Below, one piece after another: positions 40,408-52,601 of a stretch of DNA of 64,000 bases; within the stretch, counting starts at the first letter, position 1, and each line of letters begins with the position of its first letter. This DNA comes from Sitta carolinensis (lineage: Eukaryota > Chordata > Aves > Passeriformes > Sittidae). A program made the translations under genes and the position numbers. The stretch spans positions 63,176,501 through 63,240,500 of the forward strand of contig JAVUNC010000004.1 in NCBI GenBank assembly GCA_032173965.1, in the 5' to 3' direction. Below the pieces are notes generated by a model. The model saw nothing but the letters and a program-made list of their open reading frames with translations. It did no database searches and was not told where the DNA came from.

Positions 40408-43400
40408 TTGTTTGTTTTGTTTTGTTTTGTTTTGTCTGGGGGCAGAAGGAGACTGGTTTTCCTCCATGTCTTCCTTCCTCTCCTCTTCTGGGATTCCCTG
40501 GAGTGCCTTGCTGGCAGGAGTAGGAAGGAAGGAAGGAAGGCAGGCTGCTTCTCTCAGGTTCCCTTGGGTTTGTGATCACCTGCTAGAAGCCCCAGTGATG
40601 GGCAAGTACTGTCCTGTCAGTATAAAGCTGCTCTGTGGCTTTCTCTGTCATTACTGGCATGCAAACCTTGTAATGAAAACAGATTTGCTTCTTGAAAGGA
40701 GATGGGTTTTTTTGGCTTATAACTTTTGTGGAGGGATTTGCACAAGATGTTGCAATTTCTTTTTCTTGTGCAGAAAGATTTTTGTTTTATTGGTTGGGTT
40801 TTGAGGTTTCTTTGAAGTAAAGCACTTCATGGAATTGAGTGCCGCTCAAAATGCCACTTTGAGAAGAACTGATCTTTAAAATTACCACTCTGTGGCTACT
40901 AATAATATTCAAGTGCTTTACCCCTGAAAAACAAGTAACCCCTTGGACTGTGGCTTGAGTTTCTCCAAGACCAAAGCAAAGTTACTTGCTTACCTCACTG
41001 ATCCATGGCTGATGATTCTGTGGAGTGTGCGGATTAGTTCTTTTACTGAACTCCACTAAAATCTGTCTTTGGATAACAGGATTCTTGCTGAGACCTTACA
41101 CATTCGTACAGCCTAGTGCAGCTGGAGCAAAGCAGTGCTCCAATCTCCTCTTCTAATAGGGCACGGGGAGGTGAGAGGGGAAGGGAAGGCAAACCTTGGT
41201 ACAGGGAGAGGTGGTTAATTGCTGTAGTAACTATGTCAGTGTGTAAGGTGTAATTAGTAACTGTGCTTTTGCTATGCACAGCACCAGTCTTTCTTCTTTC
41301 ACTGGTATGTATTCCTTAGACTAATCACATCTCAAAAAAATGCAAACTAGATGTTTTGGTGTGTATTTTTAAAACTGCTCTCTATGTAGGTCAAAGTGAT
41401 ATTTGTGAGGTGTGTTTTTGCTCCACAAGCAGTCAATGCTGTCTACAGCAGTAACACCTCAGTAATACCGTAGTCCTGCCCATTTTTTTTAGTAGTAAAC
41501 TCAAATTGTATGTATTTCTGTTTGTAGTGTCCTGTCTCTCCCTCTGAAGAAGAAAAGCTTATTGCCATCAAAAGGCCTAAAAGTCCAGCTACAAATGAGT
41601 TATCAGATATCAACACCCAAACCAACTGGACCAAGTCTCTCCCACTGCCAACGCCAGAAGAGAAGATGCGACAACAAGCGCAAGCCGTCCAAACAGATGT
41701 GGTTCCTATTAATGTGACTGGTAGGCTTTTAATTTCAGTAATTGCATTACACTGATGAGGGAGGGCAGAGAGGAAAGGGGATCCATACAGTTGGCTAGTA
41801 TTTGGACACTCACATATTCATTGCATGATTTTTAAATTACTTACCACACCTTTCTTTGAAAATGGTTTTGTATTTAATATTCTAAATCTGAACTTAATTA
41901 GAAATTATCAAAATCCCTTAAAATTATCATTAAAGGAGATAGTTAAAATATGTGGGCTTGAAACAGCATTAGCTATTAATGAAGTGCAAGAAGAGGCCTG
42001 ATAAACAGCAGTGTTTTGCTGTGGACTGCACTGAGGATATGTAATTGAAAATTATGTTTTATCCATTGTTGATGATATTTCAGGGTTTTCTTCTAGGAAT
42101 TTTGTTTAAGGAAGGTTGTCAGGAACTTCTGTGTTCCAAAGACTAAATGTTACAAAAATCAAGAAAAAAATGCTCTAGAGTCTAATTTTTATCAGCAACA
42201 AAAGCTTTAGGTGTCAAGGACAGTAGGATTAGAACAGCAAAAGTTAATGAGGCTACACCTTTGAACAATATCTAGGTAAGACACTCCACTTACATAACCG
42301 TAGTCCACATCTTCTTGTTATGAACTGTGTATTAACTCTTCATTTTGAAAATGGTCTTTGATTTTACAGTTGCAGAACTCTAACTCCATTGAAGTTAAAT
42401 TACCTTAAAGCCTAACGCTGAATTTTTGTTGTCCATAAAATAGAATTTCCACCGAAGATGGAATTATCACTTCAATTTAATAACCTGGTTTTTTCTGCAC
42501 AATATCAAGATTGTCTCTTACTAGTTAATTCAAATAACTGACTGCTTGCCTGCCAAAGCCAGGATGATATTCAATATCCAATTTATTTCAAATGCCATAT
42601 GGCGTGCTCTGATTCCATGCTTACTCTGACAATCAATAGCTTGCAATGTTTGGTTTTGTTTTGAAGGTGAATTAGGTTCTCTTTCCCTGCAGGACTGTCA
42701 ATGCTTTTTTCACCTGTATTTTTATAAACCAGTATTTTAATTAGTATTATTTAATAGCATTTAAATATTCCAGTAGTATAGGAGCAGGACAGCTGTAACG
42801 AACCATCATCAAGCTCTGAGAAATCAATGAGAAATTATTCTTTAAATAGCAGAAAATATTTGAAGTAAACAGATGAACACAACATGAAATCAGGAACATC
42901 CCACCTCTGGAAAACTAATAGAAGGAAAATATATGCAACGCTGAAATGTTAGTAGGCCAGTTGACATTATCTAGGGAATTTAGGGTACAGATGCAGAAGG
43001 CCAAGTTATGGGAACAATGGATAATCTGACATAATCAATAAGCTTGAGTAGGGCTTAGATATTGTGACAGCAGGAACACAGTATACTTAGAGAAACAGTA
43101 ATCTGTTGTTTGATTTAATGACCTTGCATACTGCAAAAGATACGGGAGAAGTAAACAGATGAAAGAAAAATGAGGTAAAGGGATCAGATAGCTCAGAGAA
43201 TTAATTCAGCATCATGTGGAACATTTCCTTGTTTGAATAAATTATGCTTGTGACTTCAACCTGCATAATTTCATTGGTGTAGCAAAGCTTTTGTCCCTGA
43301 ATTGTTTAGTCAGGACTGGGAAAACTCAGTAATTCTTAACTTTTGTGATTGAAATGGTGCACATGCATATTATAGCTTGCTTTTCTGTAGTGTGTGGTTG

Positions 43401-46400
43401 AGCGCTTACTCCTTTATAAACATGGTAATTGGAAGAGGTAGAAAGGGAGGGCATTAAAGGAAGACTGCTGTTACACCATGTGATCTGGTCTCCAGGATCC
43501 ACCTTTCCCTTGAAATAATTGTATTGCTACTATGAAACAAGGCGAGCATGTGAGCCATACACAACATACAGAAAAAGCTGCTGACCTTGTTCCTCTTTAA
43601 AAAGTCACAATCTTCTTCCCTCCTCTGCTTTCCCACACACCGAGTAATTTTATTTTGTGAAGTTCCTTATGTTACTGCACGAGGCAGGAAAAAAACTGAC
43701 AAGAAATCCAGTGCCATTTGTTCAACATAACACAGAACAAACCATTGAGGATTTTTGTTTTGGTTTGGCTTTTTCCTTCACACACTCTTTGTCTTACTCT
43801 CCCAGAAGAGAGGTTAAAAAACTTCCATTTTATTACTCCTGGCATGAAATAAAAGGTGAACCTCTGAAGAGGCTGCTGGCAGTTGATAACGTTTTCAGCA
43901 GTGCATTAGTGGTGATTCTGCTACAAAGGCCTCTCACGTGGCTGTGCAATAAATGCTCCATGAGTTCAGCTTTCAGGGCTCCTTGGTGAACAGATTGCAA
44001 CTAATACAGTAGTCATAAAAATCTGTTGGATAGCCTGAAGGTGCAGGGCATTGCATTAGGCTGGCAAGCTGCTGACTAGACGTCCAGATTTGGAAGCAGT
44101 TTTGGTCTCAGAGTGCCTGGGCTGAGCTTTATTCTGGAAGGGGTTGGTCTGAATTTTTCAGCGGTGGCCAGTCTTTGCATTTACATATCCTGTGGGTTAA
44201 GAGATATGTATGATGGTATCTGTTCTCATGGGTTTTCCAAAATTAACTTTCTTTCCAGATGGGAGAGTTGGTAATGGTGGAGGTGATCAGTGCCAGGCTG
44301 GATCCTGCAAAATATTTAAGCATTTGCTTGAGTCCGGCTTGACTGACTTCAGTGAGATTTAAGCGCATACTTAAGTATTTTCCATGAATCCAAGGAAACT
44401 GAGTGTACTGCATGAGGGACAACTGAGTAAAGTATTTTAAAGAATACCTAGGTGTTGTATTACAAACTTATAAGAGAAGGAGAAAAGTATTCTCAAATCT
44501 GTAAAATATAATTACCATTGACATCGATACTTTCTAAAATGAAAAATATGACAGTGAAAAAAAAGACTGAGACATTCTGGTTTACTTGTTGGATTTCACT
44601 GAAGTTGCTATTTTTAAATTCTACAGATTTGCATAGTGGCCTTTGTGTATCAAAAGCAATTAAGGATGGATTGGTTGAGTTAGCTTTTAGGTAGCTCATT
44701 TGGAACAAGTTACTGTGGATCAGTTGACACAGTAATATTTCCCCATGACCATCCTGTTTGTGCTGTCTGAGGCTTCATGTGAAAGACTGACTCCTTGTTT
44801 GCACCCTCTGCTTACCACTTAAGTTTTATTCCAGGGCTTTATTGAAAGCTACATTACAATTTTCTTGCAACTCACCATCTCAGGCATGATTGTTGGCCTT
44901 TGAGTATTTAAAGATATGTTCAGAGATGCAAAACTTTTTCCTTCAAATCCGTTGGATTTGTATAATGTGTCTAGAATTATTTTTATCATCCTGCAAGACA
45001 GGATAACCTAATATCCTGACTTTTGCCCCATATGGGTCCTAACATCCCAATAGGGGTGCTTCCCAAGACAGTGCATAGTCTGTCTCAATATTTCAGGACT
45101 TCTACTAAGCCAATGGGATCCATAGCTCTGAATTTTATAGTTCCTATGGGCTTCCTCTCCTCCCTTAATCTGACTTCAGTCAATCCAAAACTTGGATGAA
45201 ACTGGCATTTTGTGACTGCAAGGATTCCATTCAGCAAAAGTGCAGCCCGTGGTCAAGGCTCCGGTCAAACAGAGTCAGAGTCTTTATATTTACAACATGG
45301 TGAATGAAAATGCTACATTTTCCCCTTTCATTTTCACAAGTTCACATGCTGTACTTTAATATATGACTGTATCTTTAACTGTTATAGAGGTAATGAGGAT
45401 TTTCTATGCTACTCGCACGACACGCATCATACTGATGTGCAGTCAGCCAGGGGTAATTTTTATGATGTATTAGTTACTGTGCATTAATCACTTTTTAGAG
45501 GTAAATAATTTGGTAAAACATGTACAATGCATGTCAAGGTTTTTCTGCCTTAAAGCTTTACATGGGTCATCTAAGGGACATTGAACTGTGCTGTAAAATG
45601 CTTAAACTTCTAAAAGGGGAACTTCTATGTGAGCTATGGGGGGTAGCTGTTAAATTTTTAGAAGTGGCAAAGAATTAACTCATGATCTATAGGGCAGTCT
45701 TGATCTTACTACTAGTGAAATGGCCAAATTATGAACCTCTAAATAAAAGTGAATTCCTAAAGAAAAGCTGCTTTATGATAGTGGTGCTTCTGGGTCCCGT
45801 TATGATACAGCACATGGTCATCATAAGGCTTTGTCTGGCAAAGTGCACTTACAGTTTTTTTTTATCTCTTGCCATTGTATATTTTTATAATCATCTGTAA
45901 AGTTTCAATTTGAAGCAGTTTTCACTCTGAAATATTTATGAGTCCATGAGATCGGTTTGATCTCTGCGTGCTCCGTAGTTCTTATTTGTATTTGTGTTGA
46001 TCTTTTAACACAGAAATGTGGTACACTTGACAGGTTCAGAGCAACTTGGAATGAAAAAGAAGGGCCTCATGCGAGTTAATGATGGAGCTGTGCAATGGCA
46101 TCGTAATAGCTGTTGCCAATAGCAATGTCTGTTCCTGCATAAACCATCTTTCATTTTCATGAGCAGATTTGCTTTTTCTGCAGCTCATTACTTAAAAATA
46201 AATTACCAAAACCACAGAAAGACCTGTGAAGGGCCAAATGAAAGCAAGGATTCTCTTTGCTTGTGGAATTAGAGCTGCTCTCACCAAATATGTAATGGGT
46301 ATTTGTATCTAAAGCCTTACTGTGGCAGTGTGCTGTATCTTCCTCCAGTGTAAGCCTTCATTGTAGGACCAAGCTAACACCATTTATTAATGCCTTTTTC

Positions 46401-49400
46401 TCCATTTCTACAACAAAACTAGTGGAAGAAAGTGCATGATGTCTGTGTGCTTGGAAGTAATGTTGCTTTGCTTCTACCATGTATTAGGGGAGAATTTCGA
46501 CCGCCAGGCCAGCATTCGGCGGTCTCTAATTTACACAGACACGGTGGTCAGACGGCCGAAGAAAGTCAAAAGGAGAAAGACTATTACAGGAATCCCTGAC
46601 AACATACAAAAGGAGCTAGGTATGGCTCATCAGAACTGTATTCCATCCACTGTTCATTGTCACTGCTTATCATTACTTGACTAATAACATTACCAGTGCT
46701 CATGAAACCAAATACAGTCTGATAGCCTATTTCAGTTCCAAGTATGCGTGTGCTTCCTTGCCACCTCTTGCATTGGGAAGTTGGGACCTTTAATCTGTTG
46801 GCTTCCATCTGTTAAAGGGAACAGGGTGTTTGGAAAATGCTGTACTGGTACAATGAAAATCTGCAGGGATGTAAGGTTTTGGGACTTTAATGCTTTCCTT
46901 CAGGTTTGGTTATCTTCTCCAGAATGTTCACCAAAGCAAAACTGAAGTGAGCAGATGTATTGGCTTGTGAGTAATTACTTGTGGAATAAATCAATTCATG
47001 GATGCCTTCCTGAATCTGCTGAGGATTGCATCAAGAGTGAAAAAACTATTTTCCAGTTCAATTTTGGCAACCCCTTTAGTATCAGTATTATTTGATTGGC
47101 AGTAGCTTACCTGGGTTTATTAGCTATTCCATATACTCTAAAGTAAAGGCAGCTTTCCTTTAGAATATATGGAATAGCTAATAAACCCAGGTAAGTTGGG
47201 TTTATTCAGAAGGAAGACTGCCTGTGGTTGTGTAAATGTCACCTGTTCAGTCACATTTACATGATCTCAGGTAGTCCTCCTTCACACTATCTAGTAGATG
47301 TGAATTCAAGGCTGATGAAGCAATCTGAATTTTGGCAGACCTTGCAGACACTTTTTGCATAATTCTTTCATTTAAATTGTATGCCACTCTCCCCTCCCCT
47401 TTTTTTCTCAGTAGAGGAAGAATATGTTTTAAAATAGTCTGGCTGGACTCAATTTTGGTGCTTTACATGTGAAATCATCTCATATATTGATGATTTCAGT
47501 AAGTTTTACCACCTTGCATGTTGCATCTATTTATTTTTTAATTATGTTTTCAGTTGTTGTTTATTTTTCTGGATTTTTCAGAAACAGGCAAAAATCCATA
47601 TCTTGTCTGGATAGGTTTGAAATAAGCTAGAGGGACAGACACAGAGAAAGCCAAGAAACAGACAATTACATGCTGAGAAGTTTGTGAGTGGGACTGTGAT
47701 CCTTCAGCATCTGTAATGAAACAGTGCCCTGCCATGAGAACCCTCTGCCTCAGGAAATCATTTACAAAATGTAGAGGTTACATTTGTGACTACTTCAAAA
47801 AGATCTTTCATGCTTGAAAACACCGACTGTAGTTTTATTTGGTGGAGTAAACTGGGAATGCAGTTGGCATCTATACTAAAAAGAATTCTTCAGTTAATAC
47901 CTTAAAAGAAGTTTATGACTTTTGCCAGTCTGTTCACTAAGTGTGACAAGTTTTTACCTTGATTTTTGTCTTTCATCTCTGTGCTGAGCACGTTTCATAT
48001 CGCACTGTTTGAAGGTTTTCCTTGGCTTCTATTTTTAGTTGCAGGCTGGCAGTATCCCACTGTAGGAGCTCTCTCTGGATGGTTCCCTGGCCCACAACCT
48101 GCAGGCACACAGGGCTTCAGCCATCTGCCCTACAGCAGAAGATGCCTGAGGAGCTCCATGATGGAGCTTCATGGTGGTTGTATCTCTTCCAGGGAGCAAA
48201 TTGTATGCCAGGAGAACTCTGTGATGGCAGTGTCCATCCCCTTAGCATATTGGTTTCCATCACAAGATACAAGCTGCACTGGAAAAGAGTGATAGCGTCT
48301 TCATCTTACACCTGGGGAAACCAGACATGCTGCAGCAAAGTGGCTTTAACCAGTCAGCCACCAGGCTGCTGGCAAGGCTGAGAGTAACTGCATGTCTCCC
48401 CCATCCCTGTTCAGTGCTCTTTCTTCCTCTTCTCCCCTGTCACTCCCCAAATATTTCTGTAGCAGTCCATTCCCTATTTCTCTTACGCTGTCCCAAAACA
48501 AACAAGGAGTTGTTTTAAAACATTCCACAGTTCATTTGATCGGAACAAGTATCCGGACTAAACTCCAAATCAAGCAATTGCATTATGCCTATTGACATTC
48601 TCCCTGTGGTTTCAGCTGAATAAATCTCTTTGTTTCTCCCCTAAAGCATTGCTGTGAATGGCTATAATATTTACACAGAGTTTAAAATCCCTTGGTACAT
48701 TTGAGTTGCTGCGTGCAGGATAAATAACCAACATATACAGCAGATTCTTGTAACCTCTTGTTTATCCTTCAGAAGGAAGCAGAAACTTGAGAGAACCTCA
48801 AAGCTTCAACCAGGCTTGGACTATTTTCATTTCTTGTGAGAGAGCCTGGAAGAACTTTTGAGCTGCTGGGGTCCTCCCCTGGCTGCTTTGGGTCCTTTGG
48901 AACAGGAGAGACCAAGCAGAAGAGAAATCCTGCACTGGCTGCTGAGCTCAGCGGATGTGGTAGCCTCATACAGCTTAGCCAGACATACTGAAAGGAAACA
49001 TTAACTGCACCCATGTGCTCAAAGTATCTTTAAACATTCCTGCTCTTAAGCATTGAAATACTGTTTTGTTTTCACAGGTGTCTTCCAGGAATGAACCAGT
49101 CACTCTGTGTAGACTGGAAAATCCTGCATTAAAAAAGACTGCATAAATAAAATGCAACGGGATAGATGGGATTCTGAAACACAGTAAGAATGTGAGGTGT
49201 CTACCAGTTTAGAGATGGCTTTCTGAAGTTTTTTTAACTGCAGCACCATCTCAGTACTATTTAGTAGAGTGACACCAAACTAACAGGAGAAGGCAAAGCA
49301 TTCTTCTCTCTGCCAAACACTGCAATGAAAAAAAATTAATTCTGCATATTTCTGAATTACCTTCCTTGTCTTACAGAACATAGATACTACATACAAATTT

Positions 49401-52400
49401 ACTGGGAGTCAGTGTTGGGCCAAAACTGCAGAAAGAGCAAGAAACTTTGAGATGTTTTACTTCAAGTTCTCTTGGTTTCTCTGCTCTATGTTGCCATTAT
49501 TCATTGTCTCTAGATGTCTTCTTCAGATGGTACCTTATATGCAAACCTGTATTCCCCCTTCAGACAAGATGATTCCCAAACAGAAGTTTGGTAGAGATGA
49601 CCACCTCTCTGGAAGAACTTGTCACTGGCCTTGCTCATTTCTTGGCTCTTGGTTATCATCAGCTCCCTTCACACGTTCCAACTCTCCAGATGAAGTAAAG
49701 GCAGCAAAATGCTTTCCACCTTTCCATGGTCCCTTCTTTGTGTCAGTGCTCTAGGGTCTGGCTCATACTAACTTTCTTTTTGTGGAGGTTCCAAGTTATC
49801 TGGTTATGAGTGTTTCTCCAGAACTCTACACCAGTGCAGTCCCAGACACCAGTGGGCAGCTTCTGGTGTCCCAGAGTCCCTCCCTGTCTTGCAGGAGGAG
49901 CAGTTCTCAGATCTGACTATCAGTTCCACCACAATTCCTAATAAACATACCCTGCCAAAACAGGGGAGAGGAAAACATCTTCCACTTTCCCACCTTTTGA
50001 TTCCTCCTTCTTCTGACAGGCATTTTGATGTTGTTTTTTTTTTTTATTCCAACAGAAAGTTTCTGTCCCCTTGGTTTCCAAAAATGTGTTCTAATTTTAT
50101 GCTTTGTGCCTACTTCCTTTGGATTATTTAAATCTTTTTTTTCCATCTTACAGATGCAATTCATAGTCCTTTTGGCTCTGTGATTTTTTGCCCCATGTCC
50201 TTTTTTTCCCGTTCTTGACCTAAGAGTTCAAAGGGTCAGAATTACCTTGTAGAGTTTTTTCATCTTGTTTTCCTACCTCACTTTACCAGTAGCTCCCTGT
50301 CACCTGTAGGATCTTATGTCAGCCATCAGGATGGGAATGACTGACACCCCAGCTGTCAGTCCTTCATTTGCTTTCTTGCTGTGCAGCTCAGACCCCTGGT
50401 GGTACCAGGTGGTGTCTCAGCTATCAGTTGGGACTGTTGAAGCTCCCCATGGACATGCCTGAGAGGAAGCAATTCCATCTCAGCAACATGGGGGCAAACG
50501 AGTCCTTCTGATCTCTAGAAACTCAGCTGTTCTATTAAAAATGTCTCTTAATTGATACTCTTCTCCAATTAGTTCCCTTCAGGGCTAGCAGTCACTCAAG
50601 TTACAGGTCCCATGGGTAAGAAGAGTCCCAGATTCCCATTGGTCCTGAAGAAATACCACACAAATACTCAGCTGTTCCAGCCAAGTAATTCTGCACCTGC
50701 TTCTGCTTGCAGCTTTAGCAGTCTTTGGAGAGAATATCTGTTTCAGCGTTATTGTGCTTTTTGACTCATACTGGGTTTATACCTGTAGCTTTTCACCATT
50801 GTGTGCTTCCAGCACTATCCATCTATAAATCATGTGTTAGAAAGCAGGTATAATCTGCTTTTTGGTACTGGGAGGATGAAAAACACAGATGCCAAGAATA
50901 TAAACTTAACCAGAGGCTGTTGGTTAGAGAAATGAACAGAATCAAGGAAACATGAATTGCCAATATTTACATCAGAATTCTCCCTCTCAGGGTGGAAGTG
51001 ATATGTGCAAGTATTCAGGGTTTTTTTTTAGCTGGCAGTACTGAAAATTTTTGCAGGATTCACTGCAATATTTTTCTTCCCCTCTGAGAGATTACAGATG
51101 TTTCATGGAGCACAGTCAAAATTCCTTAAAATTGCCATAAGCGCAGTGTATTTGTCTGTTTCTTGTTGAGTATCTGTTAAAATCATTCAGTTTGTAAGTG
51201 CTGGGGTAAAACAGATTAAGAATCTCTGGGTTTTTTTTTTTTTTTTGTAACACTAAATTGTGGTGCCTGCACAGTGACTTAGCCAGTTTACCAGGTTTGC
51301 AGGAGGATTGCTGGGTGGGGCATGAGGAGGCAGTGAGAGCAGCACACCTTAGGAATGTGCCTGTGGCATAAGAGACAAATGCTTACATTAGAAATGGTTA
51401 GTCAGAAGGTAAGAGAGGCTAATTCTTTGTTCTCGTTGAAACTTTGTGACAACAACACACTCGCTGTGTATCTTTTCAAACTCTCAGTTTTTCATGCTCA
51501 TTTCAATGCAGAGGACCTTTCATGTGATTCTCTGCAATGAGCTGCTGGTGCCACCACATCAGCTGGAGTCACAGCAGGGAGGCTAGTAGCTAATACCTGG
51601 CCCCAGGGATTATATACAGACACACTTTCTTCCCCATCGAATTTGCCAAATTTGTCATTCTCAATCCCTGTCCTCTCTAATGAGCAGCACCAGTGACTTC
51701 CAGAGGCCACAGAGTGGGTGTTCTTGACTTGCTGCTGGAGCCTGCATGGGCGTTAGTGAAGAGCATTTGCCCTAAGGGAGATTTTCACCATAAAAGGGTA
51801 ATAAAGAAGAAAAGAGCATAGATACAGGTCTCCTGCAGTGAACATAGCACTGACTGCAGTGCTGCTGGACACAGGGTAATACAAAAGGCAGACAGGACAA
51901 TTGTCTATTTCAGCCACATTTATCATGCACCTCGTTTGCAGCTACTTCTGACTTCATAATGTTCAGCATCTGTAACCTGATGTCTGGTTCTGCAACATTT
52001 TTTGCTGCTGTCTGCTCACACGCTGTCCCTGCTACTAGATGGACTTGAGGATGGTATTGTTTAAAAGATCTGATTCTGTTCAAGGATTTTGGTGTTGCAG
52101 ATACCTTCTATCTTCTGGCTGGTATTTATTTAAGTAGGTGCTTCTAGGTTTCTGGCAAACCTAGCATTAGCAGTGTAGTAGTCAAAGGATTGAGCTGTCC
52201 CTTAGAATGTCTCCTAACTGCAGTACCAACAAAGATTTTAAGAGGGTTTGAAAATCCTTTCTTTCCAGTATTACTCTGGAAGTGAGTGAGAGTTTTACAG
52301 TGCATTTGTAAATTGCAAACAAAATACTCCTTGCTACTCTCCTCTGAATTTCACCAAAATCATAAATACCTCAGCATTTTACCAGTATACTTGAGTCTTA

Positions 52401-52569
52401 AATGTTCTGGTTGGTTTTTTGAACCATTTTCCTTGCAGATTTTTGTTGTCCCTCTTCAGAAAACAGAACTATAAAGAGAGTAAATCCTCACAGCTTTGCA
52501 TGAGATTATACATACATGTAAAGCCAAAACCAAAGCTGAAAAAGTTTCAGAATATGCTGCATTTCTACC

Positions 52570-52601
<32 letters not shown>

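Larger units (their letters stand above)
32527..41527 (+). other. NHSL1: NHSL1 intron 3 (9.0 kb, split by the cassette exon)
   Basis: GTAATG to TTTGTAG, phase 0. It contains the predicted cassette exon (35523-35594), a T/G block (34331-34368), G12 and G7 runs (36182-36206), T12/T16 tracts (37662-37690) and a T31 plus TTTTG repeat (40376-40434). Nothing else is recognised. Confidence 0.8.

Noticed and set aside
40376..40434. Poly(T)/(TTTTG) tract as the tail of a minus-strand retroelement
   Set aside because: No element body is recognisable on the 3' side; a simple repeat is sufficient.
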